64,000 bases of DNA, taken from assembly GCA_963669415.2 (NCBI GenBank), contig CAXXPS010000003.1, positions 992,001 through 1,056,000 of the forward strand, read 5' to 3'. The notes beneath the pieces are model-generated. The model made no database searches. It had not been told where the DNA came from and saw only the letters and a program-made list of their open reading frames with translations. Position numbers and translations under genes: made by a program. Numbering within the stretch: position 1 is the first letter of the stretch; each line of letters begins with the position of its first letter. This document shows positions 1 through 9,679 of this stretch, piece after piece. The stretch comes from JAWKWH01 sp963669415. Its GTDB lineage: Bacteria; Pseudomonadota; Alphaproteobacteria; Rhizobiales; Rhizobiaceae.

Positions 1-117
1 AGAATTGTTCTGGGAGTGAAGGATCGAGCATCATCAAGCAATAACCGCGAAACTGGATGGTCTCAAGAGATCCAGCGCGTTGGCGCACCCGGGCAATTTT
101 TGAAACGGACAGGAGCG

Positions 118-738
118 TCAGGAAAGTTGCTTGGGCTCTTCGATTTCCATTCCGAACTCCGCCCCGTGGTCAAGGATTGCCCGCCACAGCGATTCTGCAA
201 AGCTTGTAAAGACCATTATGTTGAAGGCACCGTCCTTGTCGCGCCAGACATTGACGGCCATGTGCGCCATCTGCGTGGAGACGGCATCGCCATTTGCGAA
301 AACTTCGGGATGCAAATCGACCGACAACATCTTGCAAAGGCAGTCGCGGGCATTCGGCCCCGACACTTTGATCAACGAGCGACCGTTTGACTGATCGCTG
401 ATCGACGCACTTTTGGCGAATTTCGCCTGCAACTGAGCAACCGGCTTGGCTTTTGCTATCGGTGTCAGTGCATAAAACTGGTCCGGCCCGGACCAGATCA
501 TCGTGCATCCATTCTTGCCGGAAACAGCCCTGGGCTCATTTCCGGGATCTGCGCCAAACTGGGTTTTGGCCGTTTTGCGCATCGCGTCCGCCTGCCCGCG
601 GCGCGCCAGCAGCAGCACGAGTTGAAAACCACGAATTTCGCCAGCAGTTACCCCAGCATCACCATCGGCAACGCCATGGCGCCTGGCTTCGGCCACCGAT
701 TGCAGCGGTGCGGTTTCATTCCACTGAAGTTTAGCCAC
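118..738 (-). CDS. mgdD: N-methylglutamate dehydrogenase subunit D (sarcosine oxidase gamma-like)
   Basis: Small subunit of the heterotetrameric N-methylglutamate dehydrogenase that oxidises N-methylglutamate to glutamate and a C1 unit; homologous to sarcosine oxidase gamma (SoxG). About 206 residues, the usual length for the family. The GTG start at 738 is chosen because GGGAGG lies about 7 nt upstream and because it overlaps the TAA of the alpha-subunit gene by 8 nt, typical of translational coupling; an upstream ATG-led extension would run deep into the alpha gene. It is the last gene of the mgs-gmaS-mgd operon. Without that context it would be called soxG; the Mgd assignment rests on the neighbouring gmaS and mgsABC. 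Confidence 0.88.
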   Translation of the reverse strand: MAKLQWNETAPLQSVAEARRHGVADGDAGVTAGEIRGFQLVLLLARRGQADAMRKTAKTQFGADPGNEPRAVSGKNGCTMIWSGPDQFYALTPIAKAKPVAQLQAKFAKSASISDQSNGRSLIKVSGPNARDCLCKMLSVDLHPEVFANGDAVSTQMAHMAVNVWRDKDGAFNIMVFTSFAESLWRAILDHGAEFGMEIEEPKQLS

Positions 739-3715
739 GCTGACGTCCTCCCTCGGGATCATAGAACACCGGACTGCAGATCTCGCAATCATAGGTCTTG
801 CCGCGAAGCGGGTCGCAGACCGACATGATCTCGCCGATGCGGTCACGGCCACGCGCTACCATGCCAAGGCCAAGATATTGGTCGAGCATGGGCGAGAAAC
901 AGACGGATGTCACATATCCCTCATCGGTGTCCGGCCCGGGTTTTGCACCCTTCGGAATGACATGGCCGCCAGCATCGAGCTTGTCGAGATTGTTGACCGG
1001 TTTGATGCCGACCATGACCATCCGGTCGGGACTGACCAGTTCTTCACGCTGCGCCATCACGCGGCCGATATAGTCCTTCTTCTTTGCCATCATGCCGCCA
1101 AGGCCGAGGTCTCCGGCGGTTGTCATGCCATTCAATTCGTTGCCCGCCGCATGCCCTTTTTCGATACGCATGACACCGAGTGCTTCAGTGCCATAGGGGA
1201 TGATACCGTGAGGTTCGCCGGCCTTCATCAGGTTGCGCGCCATGGCGTCGCCATAAGCGCAAGGCACCGAAATCTCGAAAGCCAGTTCACCGGAAAACGA
1301 AATCCTGAACAGCCGGCAGGTAATGTCGGCGTCCCGCAGTTTGACCTCGCGCGCTCCCATGAATGGAAAGGCATCGTTAGACACATCCTCCGACGGGTCC
1401 AAAACTGCCTTGAGCACTTCACGGGTCTTTGGTCCGGCAATCGAAAACTGCGCCCACTGTTCGGATGCCGAGGTCAATTGGACATCCAGTTCAGGCCACA
1501 GCACCTGGCGGCAATATTCAAGATGTTGCATCACCGGGCCGGCCTTTGCCGTGGTCGTCGTCATGAAATAGTGGTCTTCGGACAGCCGTGATGTCGTTCC
1601 GTCGTCCATGACAATGCCGTCTTCGCGAAGCATCAGACCGTAGCGCGCCTTGCCGACAGCAAGCTTTGAAAATGTGTTGATGTAGACCCGGTCGAGGAAC
1701 GCGCCTGCGTCAGAACCCATGACATCAATCTTGCCAAGCGTTGTGACATCGCAGAAACCAACGCCGTTGCGCACGGTCAGTACTTCGCGGTTGACGCTTT
1801 CAAGCCAATCTTTTTCCCCCGGTCTAGGAAACCATTGGGCACGTTTCCAAAGCCCGGTGTCGACAAAAACCGCGCCCTGTTCTTCGGCCCAGTGATGCGA
1901 TGGCGTCAGGCGAATTGCGTGGAATTCCTCATCGCGATGGTGACCTGCAAGTGCGCCAATCGAAACGGGCACGTAAGGCGGGCGGTACATTGTGGTACCC
2001 GTTTCCGGAATTGACCGTCCCGATACCTCCGCCATTATAGCCAGGCCGCTGATGTTGGACGTCTTGCCCTGGTCTGTGGCCATGCCAAGTGTGGTGTAGC
2101 GCTTCAGGTGTTCGACCGACTGGAAACCCTCCCGATTGGCCAATTCGACGTCTGATGCAGTGACGTCGTGCTGCTGGTCAACAAACGATTTGCCCTTGCC
2201 CGCCACGTGCCAGAGCGGCGTTTGGACGTATTGTTCTGCACTGGCTTTGGCGGCTGTTCCGGGTTTGCCTGAGGCCCCTGCGGCCTTTGCCGCCTCGGTG
2301 CCCGCTTTATGGCCCCCGGACAGACAGTCCTTGAGTGAGAAATAGCCATTGGCCGCACCCGCCACCGTCATGCCTTCAGGGCAATTTCCGGGCACGAAGG
2401 CGGCGATATCTTCGCGCCATTCCGGTTTGCCGCGATGATTGCAGGTCAGGCCGACGCCAGGATTCCAGCCACCAGAGACCGCCAGGCAATCGGCATCGAC
2501 CTCAGCCTTAGCGCCGCCATTCAGTGCAATCCGTACCTTCGTGATGCCGTCACGCCCTCCATCGGCGGACGACACCTGACCGTTGAGAACACTGAAATTT
2601 CCGTCCTTGCCCCGTGCCAAAAGTTCCGGTGGCAGGTCGTTGCGGGCATCGACAACGGCCGCAATTTCGACACCGGCAGCCTGGGCGATGTCGACGGTCT
2701 TCCAGCCATCATTATTGTTGGTAAACACCGCAATACGTTTGCCGGGTGTCGCACCGTAGCGCCCAATATAGGACCTGACGGCCGATGCCATCATTACGCC
2801 CGGGCGGTCATTGTTGCCAAAGACGACCGGCCGCTCAATCGCTCCCATGGCCACGACGCAGCGTTTGGCGACAACCCGCCACAGGCGATGTCTCGGCTGA
2901 TGGGCTGGCGGGACCGGCAGATGATCGTTGACACGCTCGATCACCCCGTATGTGCCGCCGTCATAGACGCCGAACACAGCCGACCGTGTCATCACGCGCA
3001 CATTGTCCATCGAAGCGATTTCTGCCATGGCGCCTGTCAGCCATTCGGCAGCCGGTTTGCCATTAATCTCACCGCCATCGGCCAACAGACGTCCGCCGAC
3101 CGCGAAATCTTCCTCTGCCAGTATAACCCGTGCACCGGCTCTGCCGGCCGCCAGCGCTGCTGAAATGCCGGCGGGACCGGCACCGGCAATCAGTACGTCG
3201 CAGTGCGCCCATGCCTTCTCGTAATGGTCCGGATCGGGTTGTTTGGCGGTATCTCCCAATCCCGCAGCGCGACGGATCAGCGGCTCGTAAAGCCCTTCCC
3301 AAAATTTTGCCGGCCACATGAAAGTCTTGTAGTAAAAGCCCGCCACAAATATCGGCGAGGCCAGCTGATTGACCGCCAGGAAATCGTGCTTCAGCGACGG
3401 CCAGCGGTTCTGGCTATTGGCTTCGAGCCCGTCATAGAGCTCTGTCACGGTCATGCGTGTATTGGCTTCCTTGCGCGCGCCTGTGCGCAATTCAACGAGT
3501 GCATTGGGTTCTTCCGACCCTGCCGTCAGGATTCCACGAGGACGGTGATATTTAAACGACCGGCCTACCAGCCTGACACCATTGGCGACCAGGGCGGAGG
3601 CAAGCGTGTCGCCCGAAAATCCGGAATAGGATTTGCCGTCAAACTTGAACTCGAGCGGCTGGGAGCGGTCGACAAATCCACCTTCGTGCAAGCGGTGCGT
3701 TTGGTTCGATGCCAT
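731..3715 (-). CDS. mgdC: N-methylglutamate dehydrogenase subunit C (sarcosine oxidase alpha-like)
   Basis: Large subunit, 994 residues, matching SoxA-type alpha subunits. Domain order: an N-terminal ferredoxin-like (Fer2_4) region in about the first 90 residues, a Rossmann dinucleotide-binding domain with GAGPAG at residues 178-183, and a C-terminal aminomethyltransferase-like (GCV_T) half. In sarcosine oxidase the last part binds tetrahydrofolate and accepts the C1 group as 5,10-methylene-THF. Start codon and the stop of the delta-subunit gene share one base (TGATG), and its own stop overlaps mgdD. Homology alone fits SoxA or MgdC; the operon with gmaS and mgsABC favours N-methylglutamate as substrate. 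Confidence 0.92.
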   Translation of the reverse strand: MASNQTHRLHEGGFVDRSQPLEFKFDGKSYSGFSGDTLASALVANGVRLVGRSFKYHRPRGILTAGSEEPNALVELRTGARKEANTRMTVTELYDGLEANSQNRWPSLKHDFLAVNQLASPIFVAGFYYKTFMWPAKFWEGLYEPLIRRAAGLGDTAKQPDPDHYEKAWAHCDVLIAGAGPAGISAALAAGRAGARVILAEEDFAVGGRLLADGGEINGKPAAEWLTGAMAEIASMDNVRVMTRSAVFGVYDGGTYGVIERVNDHLPVPPAHQPRHRLWRVVAKRCVVAMGAIERPVVFGNNDRPGVMMASAVRSYIGRYGATPGKRIAVFTNNNDGWKTVDIAQAAGVEIAAVVDARNDLPPELLARGKDGNFSVLNGQVSSADGGRDGITKVRIALNGGAKAEVDADCLAVSGGWNPGVGLTCNHRGKPEWREDIAAFVPGNCPEGMTVAGAANGYFSLKDCLSGGHKAGTEAAKAAGASGKPGTAAKASAEQYVQTPLWHVAGKGKSFVDQQHDVTASDVELANREGFQSVEHLKRYTTLGMATDQGKTSNISGLAIMAEVSGRSIPETGTTMYRPPYVPVSIGALAGHHRDEEFHAIRLTPSHHWAEEQGAVFVDTGLWKRAQWFPRPGEKDWLESVNREVLTVRNGVGFCDVTTLGKIDVMGSDAGAFLDRVYINTFSKLAVGKARYGLMLREDGIVMDDGTTSRLSEDHYFMTTTTAKAGPVMQHLEYCRQVLWPELDVQLTSASEQWAQFSIAGPKTREVLKAVLDPSEDVSNDAFPFMGAREVKLRDADITCRLFRISFSGELAFEISVPCAYGDAMARNLMKAGEPHGIIPYGTEALGVMRIEKGHAAGNELNGMTTAGDLGLGGMMAKKKDYIGRVMAQREELVSPDRMVMVGIKPVNNLDKLDAGGHVIPKGAKPGPDTDEGYVTSVCFSPMLDQYLGLGMVARGRDRIGEIMSVCDPLRGKTYDCEICSPVFYDPEGGRQRG

Positions 3716-4047
3716 CAGCGCCCCCTCCCCGTTTTCCTGGGTGCACTGGCTCCGACGCCGGGTGCTGCTGTTACGGATTTGATTTCATGTGTCACCGTGT
3801 GGCGCTCTACGGTCAGCCAGGTACGGCACCCGCCACCGTGATACCAACTTTCCTGCATGAAACCGGCAACATTGTCGCGCAGATAAACATAGTCATAAAA
3901 CTGATCGCGCAGCGCCTGGGCTTCGTCCGATGTTGGATCGAGCGGCGGGTCTTTCGGAGTGGCATTTGGGCGGACCAGTGACGCGTCACCCAGATAGGTG
4001 AATTCACTTGCATCTCGTTCGCCGCAATACGGGCAATTAATTCGCAT
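3715..4047 (-). CDS. mgdB: N-methylglutamate dehydrogenase subunit B (sarcosine oxidase delta-like)
   Basis: Short zinc-binding subunit of 110 residues, homologous to SoxD. The N-terminus carries a CPYCG pair and a later WYHGGGC segment supplies the His and Cys that complete the zinc site in sarcosine oxidase delta subunits. It lies between the beta- and alpha-type genes exactly as in soxBDAG operons, and its TGA overlaps the ATG of mgdC by one base, implying coupled translation and stoichiometric assembly. The C-terminal tail is basic and low in complexity. Function follows from the tetramer context. Confidence 0.9.
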   Translation of the reverse strand: MRINCPYCGERDASEFTYLGDASLVRPNATPKDPPLDPTSDEAQALRDQFYDYVYLRDNVAGFMQESWYHGGGCRTWLTVERHTVTHEIKSVTAAPGVGASAPRKTGRGR

Positions 4048-4068
4048 GTTTCAATATCCCGGCAAAAG

Positions 4069-5328
4069 TCAGTGCAAGTTCGGTTGGGCGCCCTGGCCCT
4101 TCTCATCAATCATCGCTCCGCGCGCGAAACGATCGAGACGGAGACGGGACGCCTCGTGATGGTGTTCATCCTTGGCGATCAGATGGGCGAATACCAAACC
4201 GGATGCAGGCGTTGCCTTGAAGCCGCCGTAGCACCAGCCGGCATTGATATAGAGTCCATCGACTGGTGACTTGTCGATGATCGGCGTTCCGTCCATCGAC
4301 ATGTCCATAATTCCGCCCCAGGACCGTAGGAGCCGGATGCGTCCGATCATCGGCAGAATCGCCATTCCCCCCTCACAGACATCCTCCATTGTCGGCATGT
4401 TGCCGCGCTGGGCATAGGAGTTGTAGCCGTCGATATCACCGCCGAACACCAGGCTGCCCTTGTCGGATTGGCTGACATAAAAGTGCCCTGCACCGAATGT
4501 GATGACATTGGGCAGCAATGGTTTGATTGCTTCGGTGACAAAGGCCTGCAACACGTGACTTTCGATCGGCAGTTTCAGATCAGCCATGGCGGCTACGCGC
4601 GATGAATTGCCGGCAACCGCCATCCCGACTTTTCCGGCGCCGATCGTACCTCGCGATGTTTCTATTCCGACGACACGGCCGGCCTTGTCTCGCCTGAATC
4701 CGGTCACCTCGCAGTTCTGGATAATATCAACGCCCATGTCACTCGCGGCGTGAGCGTACCCCCAGACAACCGCATCGTGCCGTGCTGTACCGCCGCGCCG
4801 TTGCACCAGCCCGCCCTGAATGGGAAAACGCGCATTGTCATAATTCAGGAACGGCAACATTCGGCGAACCTGGATGCCGTCAAGCAACTCGGCGTCAATT
4901 CCATTGATCCGCATGGCATTGCCGCGGCGGGCAAAGGCATCACGTTGCGGGTCGGAGTGGATTAGGTTGATGATGCCTCGCTGGCTGACCATCGTGTTGT
5001 AATTGAGGTCCTGCTCCATCCGCTCCCAGAGCTTCATCGACAGCTCATAAAAGCCGGTGTTTCCAGGCAGCATGTAGTTGGAGCGAATGATCGTCGTATT
5101 GCGGCCGGCATTGCCACTGCCTATCCAGCCCTTTTCCAGCACAGCCACATTGGTGATACCAAATTCCTTGGCCAGAAAATAAGCAGTGGCAAGACCGTGC
5201 CCGCCGCCACCGATGATGACGACGTCATATTGATCCTTCGGCTTGGCATCCCGCCATGTCCGCTGCCAGTTCTTGTGTCCCGACAGCGCATTCTTGACCA
5301 GCGCAAAGACCGAATATTTCGGATTCAT
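4069..5328 (-). CDS. mgdA: N-methylglutamate dehydrogenase subunit A (sarcosine oxidase beta-like)
   Basis: FAD/FMN-dependent amine-oxidising subunit of 419 residues. The FAD-binding Rossmann motif GGGGHG lies at about residues 40-45, after a roughly 30-residue N-terminal extension, and is followed by the GRNTTIIRSNYM segment typical of SoxB-family DAO proteins. It carries the catalytic flavin centre that dehydrogenates the secondary amine. Length and sequence fit SoxB; placement directly after gmaS in a methylamine operon supports the MgdA role in the N-methylglutamate pathway. Twenty-one bases separate its stop from mgdB. Confidence 0.9.
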   Translation of the reverse strand: MNPKYSVFALVKNALSGHKNWQRTWRDAKPKDQYDVVIIGGGGHGLATAYFLAKEFGITNVAVLEKGWIGSGNAGRNTTIIRSNYMLPGNTGFYELSMKLWERMEQDLNYNTMVSQRGIINLIHSDPQRDAFARRGNAMRINGIDAELLDGIQVRRMLPFLNYDNARFPIQGGLVQRRGGTARHDAVVWGYAHAASDMGVDIIQNCEVTGFRRDKAGRVVGIETSRGTIGAGKVGMAVAGNSSRVAAMADLKLPIESHVLQAFVTEAIKPLLPNVITFGAGHFYVSQSDKGSLVFGGDIDGYNSYAQRGNMPTMEDVCEGGMAILPMIGRIRLLRSWGGIMDMSMDGTPIIDKSPVDGLYINAGWCYGGFKATPASGLVFAHLIAKDEHHHEASRLRLDRFARGAMIDEKGQGAQPNLH

Positions 5329-5358
5329 TTGGATCCCCCCGATGATATTCCGCGTTCT

Positions 5359-6666
5359 TTAGACGTCCAATGTGTGTTCGCGTTCCCAGTTTGAGAAATG
5401 CGAAACAAACGAATTCCATTCTTGGTTCTTCAGATTGACAAATGCTGCGGAAAATTCGTCACCCAAAGCCCCCTTAAGCGACTTATCCTTGTCGAATTCC
5501 CGTAGAGCGTCGAGTAGATTGAGCGGAAGCCTTGGCGCACCGCGCACCTTGTGCCCGTCCTTGTACATGTCGATATCGTAGCGCTTGCCCGGATCAGCCT
5601 TCGTCAGATAGCCGTCCAGTCCGGCCGCGATGATGACCGCCTGCAGCAGGTAGGGATTTGCAGCGCCGTCAGCCAGGCGCAGTTCAAACCTTCCCGGCCC
5701 CGGGACGCGTACCATATGCGTTCGATTGTTGCCCGTCCAAGTGACTGTATTGGGCGCCCAGGTGGCGCCTGAGAGGGTCCGCGGCGCATTAATGCGCTTG
5801 TAGGAATTGACGGTCGGATTGGTGATCGCCGCCAGGGCCGACGCATGTTTCATGATGCCGCCAAGGAAATTGCGCCCGCGTTCTGACAGGCCCAGTTCCA
5901 TCTTCTTGTCGGCAAACGCGTTTTTCTTGCCCGATTTGTCCCACACGGAAACATGCACATGGGCGCCGTTGCCGGTCAGACCCTCAAACGGTTTGGGCAT
6001 GAAGGTGGCGCGCAGTCCGTGCTTCTCGGCGATCGACTTGACCATGAACTTGAAGAACGAATGCCGGTCAGCCGTCACCAGCGCGTCCGCAAAACCCCAG
6101 TTCATCTCGAACTGGCCGTTGGCGTCCTCGTGGTCGTTCTGATAGGGCTCCCAGCCCATTTCCAACATGTAGTCACAGATTTCAGCGACAACATCATAGC
6201 GGCGCATGACAGCCTGCTGGTCATAGCAAGGCTTCGCGGCTGTATCGAACTCGTCGGATATTTTGCTTCCGTCAGGCGTGATCAGAAAATACTCAGCTTC
6301 CACGCCGGTTTTAACGTACAAGCCTTCTTCCGCGGCTTTCGAAATCTGATTTTTCAGTACCACACGAGGCGCCTGCTCGAGCGGTTGATCATCCATGACA
6401 AGGTCTGCGGCAACCCAGGCAACTTCCGGCTTCCATGGCAATTGAACGACAGAACTGGCATCAGGAATGGCCATCATGTCCGGATGGGCCGGGGTCAGGT
6501 CAAGCCAGGAGGCAAAGCCTGCGAAGCCCGCGCCTTCTTCCTGCATGTCGGCAATCGCCTGCGCCGGAACCAGCTTGGCGCGTTGCCCGCCAAACAGGTC
6601 CGTGTAGGAAATCATGAAATACTTGACACCATTCTTCTTTGCGAATGCAGCCAGATCTTTTGCCAT
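5359..6666 (-). CDS. gmaS: Gamma-glutamylmethylamide synthetase (glutamine synthetase type III-like)
   Basis: ATP-dependent ligase joining methylamine to glutamate to give gamma-glutamylmethylamide, the entry reaction of the N-methylglutamate pathway; 435 residues. It belongs to the glutamine synthetase superfamily: the GVEAEYF segment supplies metal-binding glutamates, GNGAHVHVSVW is the conserved GAGxHxH-type motif, and NRTHMVRVPGPGRFELR carries the substrate and ATP-binding arginines. Databases often label such proteins glnT (type III glutamate-ammonia ligase). The mgsABC genes upstream and mgdABCD downstream decide for GmaS. A good AGGAG-type site precedes the ATG. Confidence 0.93.
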   Translation of the reverse strand: MAKDLAAFAKKNGVKYFMISYTDLFGGQRAKLVPAQAIADMQEEGAGFAGFASWLDLTPAHPDMMAIPDASSVVQLPWKPEVAWVAADLVMDDQPLEQAPRVVLKNQISKAAEEGLYVKTGVEAEYFLITPDGSKISDEFDTAAKPCYDQQAVMRRYDVVAEICDYMLEMGWEPYQNDHEDANGQFEMNWGFADALVTADRHSFFKFMVKSIAEKHGLRATFMPKPFEGLTGNGAHVHVSVWDKSGKKNAFADKKMELGLSERGRNFLGGIMKHASALAAITNPTVNSYKRINAPRTLSGATWAPNTVTWTGNNRTHMVRVPGPGRFELRLADGAANPYLLQAVIIAAGLDGYLTKADPGKRYDIDMYKDGHKVRGAPRLPLNLLDALREFDKDKSLKGALGDEFSAAFVNLKNQEWNSFVSHFSNWEREHTLDV

Positions 6667-6691
6667 TTGAAAACTCCTCCCAGGTTTTCGG

Positions 6692-8020
6692 TTAGTACGA
6701 GCCCTGTCCGGGAACCCAACTCGTGCCCGCCAACGGAACGCCGGCCATTGCAGCCGCTTCCACAGTCAGTGCACAAAGGTCTTCCGGTTCAAGGTTGTGA
6801 ACGTGGTTCTTGCCGCAAGCGCGCGCGATTGTCTGCGCTTCCAGCGTCATGACTTTCAAATAGTTTGCCAGGCGCCGGCCGGCAGCGACCGGGTCAACCC
6901 GCTTCATCAGCTCCGGATCTTGCGTTGAAAGACCGGCCGGGTCTTTGCCCTCATGCCAGTCGTCATACGCTCCCGCTGTTGTCCCCAGCTGCTGGTATTC
7001 CGCCTCCCATTTGGGATCATTGTCACCGAGTGCAATGAGCGCCGCAGTGCCAATGGAAACAGCATCGGCGCCCAAAGCTAACGCCTTGGCGACGTCGGCA
7101 CCGGTGCGAATGCCGCCGGAAACAATCAACTGAACCTTGCGATGCATGCCCATGTCCTGCAGCGCCTGAACTGCCGGGCGAATGCAGGCGAGCGTCGGTT
7201 GGCCAACCTGTTCGATAAAGACTTCCTGGGTTGCAGCCGTGCCACCCTGCATACCGTCAAGCACAACGGCATCAGCGCCGGCTTTGACCGCCAAGGTGGT
7301 GTCGTAATAGGGCCGCGCCCCGCCGACTTTCACGTAGATCGGTTTTTCCCAGTCGGTGATTTCGCGCAATTCGAGGATTTTGATTTCCATGTCGTCAGGG
7401 CCTGTCCAGTCAGGGTGACGGCAGGCCGAGCGCTGGTCGATGCCTTTCGGCAGCGTCCGCATTTCTGCAACACGATCGGAAATCTTCTGGCCCAGCAGCA
7501 TGCCGCCACCACCCGGCTTGGCGCCCTGCCCCACGACAATTTCGATGGCATCTGCCTTTCGCAAATCGTCAGGATTCATCCCGTAACGAGACGGCAAGTA
7601 CTGATAAACCAGCCGCTCCGACTGACCGCGCTCTTCCGGCGTCATGCCGCCATCACCTGTGGTGGTTGACGTTCCGGCGATGGTTGCACCGCGGCCGAGT
7701 GCTTCTTTTGCCGGTCCGGAAAGTGAACCAAAACTCATGCCGGCAATCGTGATCGGGATTTTCAGCTCAATCGGCTTCTTGGCGAAACGGGTTCCGATAG
7801 TGACCGAAGTTTCGCATTTCTCGCGGTAACCCTCCAGCGGATAACGTGAGATCGACGCGCCAAGAAACAGCAGATCATCGAAATGCGGCACCCGGCGTTT
7901 GGCGCCTCCGCCACGAATGTCATAAATTCCCGTTGCCGCTGCGCGCCTGATTTCCGAGTTGGTATATTCGTCAAACGTCCAGGACTGACGAGGAGTTGTT
8001 GGTGGATTGTGATACGTCAT
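6692..8020 (-). CDS. mgsC: N-methylglutamate synthase subunit C (FMN-binding glutamate synthase family)
   Basis: Catalytic subunit, about 442 residues, homologous to the FMN-binding domain of glutamate synthase (GltB) and to GlxD. It is expected to make N-methylglutamate from gamma-glutamylmethylamide and 2-oxoglutarate with MgsA and MgsB. The family signatures AGMSFGSLS, VGQGAKPGGGG, YVKVGGARP and the phosphate-binding VSGGIRTGADVAKALALGAD are visible. The ATG at 8020 is preferred over an upstream in-frame TTG at 8035 because GAGGGG lies about 7 nt before it; this leaves 11 nt after mgsB. Part of one minus-strand operon. Confidence 0.92.
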   Translation of the reverse strand: MTYHNPPTTPRQSWTFDEYTNSEIRRAAATGIYDIRGGGAKRRVPHFDDLLFLGASISRYPLEGYREKCETSVTIGTRFAKKPIELKIPITIAGMSFGSLSGPAKEALGRGATIAGTSTTTGDGGMTPEERGQSERLVYQYLPSRYGMNPDDLRKADAIEIVVGQGAKPGGGGMLLGQKISDRVAEMRTLPKGIDQRSACRHPDWTGPDDMEIKILELREITDWEKPIYVKVGGARPYYDTTLAVKAGADAVVLDGMQGGTAATQEVFIEQVGQPTLACIRPAVQALQDMGMHRKVQLIVSGGIRTGADVAKALALGADAVSIGTAALIALGDNDPKWEAEYQQLGTTAGAYDDWHEGKDPAGLSTQDPELMKRVDPVAAGRRLANYLKVMTLEAQTIARACGKNHVHNLEPEDLCALTVEAAAMAGVPLAGTSWVPGQGSY

Positions 8021-8031
8021 GTCAAATCCCC

Positions 8032-8718
8032 TCAATAAGCGTCAGCGTTGTCAATGTCGAAATTGTAGAGTTTTCGCGCGGATCCGTAGCGTTTGAACTC
8101 TGATGGTGAAATGCCGCTTATTTCAGCTCCATCCAGCAGTTTCTGCAAAAGTTCGACATGCTCAGGCCGCATCTCCTTTTCGATGCAATCAGCGCCAAGC
8201 GATTTGACTTCGCCACGCACGAACAGCCTGGCTTCGTAGATGGAATCGCCCAATGCATCACCCGCATCGCCAAGTACAACCAGATTGCCGGTCTGAGCCA
8301 TGAAGGCAGACATGTGGCCGATATTGCCATGGACGATGATATCGATGCCCTTCATGGAGATGCCGCAGCGTGACGATGCGTTGCCCTTGATAACCAGCAT
8401 ACCGCCGCGCCCGGTGGCGCCGGCATATTGGCTGGCGTCACCTTCGACGATGATCTTTCCGGACATCATGTTTTCACCGACGCCCGCTCCCGCCGAACCG
8501 TGAATGGTTACGGTTGCGTGCTTATTCATACCACCGCAGTAGTAACCGACATTGCCGTGCACCTCGACCTTGAGATCAGCATCAATGCCCACCGCGACCG
8601 CGTGGCTGCCCTTGGGATTTTTAACCTCCCAGGCCAGGTCATTGGCGCCAGGCGGCGGATTGTGGAGAGCGCTGTTCAGCTCGCGCAACGGCGTTTCCGA
8701 CAAGTCAAAAACGTGCAT
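8032..8718 (-). CDS. mgsB: N-methylglutamate synthase subunit B (GlxC / GltB C-terminal-like)
   Basis: A 228-residue protein resembling the C-terminal beta-helix (GXGXG) domain of glutamate synthase. Repeats such as VHGNVGYYCGG, IHGSAGAGVG, VEGDASQYAGATGRGG and VHGNIGHMSAFMAQTGN form the helix coils; in GltB this domain is structural and helps hold the ammonia channel. It sits between mgsA (2 nt away) and mgsC, the standard subunit order. The N-terminal 60 residues lie outside the repeat region. Confidence 0.92.
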   Translation of the reverse strand: MHVFDLSETPLRELNSALHNPPPGANDLAWEVKNPKGSHAVAVGIDADLKVEVHGNVGYYCGGMNKHATVTIHGSAGAGVGENMMSGKIIVEGDASQYAGATGRGGMLVIKGNASSRCGISMKGIDIIVHGNIGHMSAFMAQTGNLVVLGDAGDALGDSIYEARLFVRGEVKSLGADCIEKEMRPEHVELLQKLLDGAEISGISPSEFKRYGSARKLYNFDIDNADAY

Positions 8719-8720
8719 GA

Positions 8721-9617
8721 TCAGTGCTCCCAGAAATAGACAGTCGCCGGCTCGGGCTCCCAGACACGCGCGTCTTCAATGCCCGGCAAGCCGGCCAGTG
8801 CACGATATTCGGAACCAAAGGCAACATACTGGTCTGTTTCGGCAAGCACCGCCGGTTTGCACGCGATCGGATCGCGCAGAACGCCGAAGCCATCCTTGGT
8901 TCCGACGACAAACGTATAAAACCCATCAAGGTCGTCGAGACCGCTTTCCAGGGCTTGCCCAAGGTTTTGTCCATGAGCGATCTTCGAGGAAAGATACGCT
9001 GCCGCCACTTCGGTGTCATTTTCCGTTTCGAAGTTCATTCCATCGCGAATGAGTTCTCGGCGCAGATTGTTGTGATTGGACAATGAACCATTGTGGACAA
9101 GGCACTCATCGGAGCCGGTCGAATAGGGATGCGCGCCCAGCGTGTTGACAGCAGATTCGGTCGCCATGCGGGTGTGGCCGACTCCATGGGTTCCAGACAT
9201 AGAACCCAAATCAAACCGTTTGGCGACCGCTTCAGGCAAGCCCACTTCCTTGTAGATCTCCACCGAGTCGCCATAGCTCATTATGCGGATATCCGGGCGG
9301 CATTCGCGAACCGCGTGACGAACTTCTTCAAGATTTTCCAGTGGTACCGAAATGACCGCATGGGTGTTCTTGACGACGATGCCGACATCCGCTTCGGTTT
9401 TGGCTTTCAGGTCCTGTGCCAGACCGGCGAAATCTTCCTCTGGCGCCTTTGACTGGACGGTGATTTTGGCGGTGCCGTCATTGGCGCCACCGTAGATTGC
9501 GATACCGGCACTATCGGGCCCGCGATCCGTCATCGTGATCAGCATTTCCTCCAGCATGGAACCCAGTTTCGGCTCCAGCGATTTGTCCTTCAGGAACAAT
9601 CCAACAATGCCGCACAT
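8721..9617 (-). CDS. mgsA: N-methylglutamate synthase subunit A (class II glutamine amidotransferase)
   Basis: Ntn-type amidotransferase, 298 residues, homologous to GlxB and the GltB/PurF glutaminase domain. The start is placed at the ATG giving MCGIVGLF, because maturation must expose Cys2 as nucleophile; the open frame extends four codons further upstream. The TDRGPDSAGIA, GHTRMATES and HNGSLSNHNNLR segments are the usual substrate-binding and oxyanion elements. In the Mgs complex it acts on gamma-glutamylmethylamide and transfers methylamine instead of ammonia. It is the first gene of the eight-gene mgsABC-gmaS-mgdABCD operon; the upstream region carries inverted repeats annotated separately. 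Confidence 0.92.
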   Translation of the reverse strand: MCGIVGLFLKDKSLEPKLGSMLEEMLITMTDRGPDSAGIAIYGGANDGTAKITVQSKAPEEDFAGLAQDLKAKTEADVGIVVKNTHAVISVPLENLEEVRHAVRECRPDIRIMSYGDSVEIYKEVGLPEAVAKRFDLGSMSGTHGVGHTRMATESAVNTLGAHPYSTGSDECLVHNGSLSNHNNLRRELIRDGMNFETENDTEVAAAYLSSKIAHGQNLGQALESGLDDLDGFYTFVVGTKDGFGVLRDPIACKPAVLAETDQYVAFGSEYRALAGLPGIEDARVWEPEPATVYFWEH

Positions 9618-9679
9618 GCTTCCCTCCATGGTTGGCGATTGAACCGGAAAAGGCTAGCAGCAATGGATGGGAGTATCAA

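Noticed and set aside
878..3841. Several long plus-strand open frames (up to about 240 codons) opposite the mgdC gene
   Set aside because: They mirror the codon pattern of the strongly supported minus-strand gene and show no family resemblance or ribosome sites.
118..5328. Classical sarcosine oxidase operon (soxBDAG)
   Set aside because: Subunits fit equally well, but the directly upstream gmaS and mgsABC genes make N-methylglutamate dehydrogenase the better reading.
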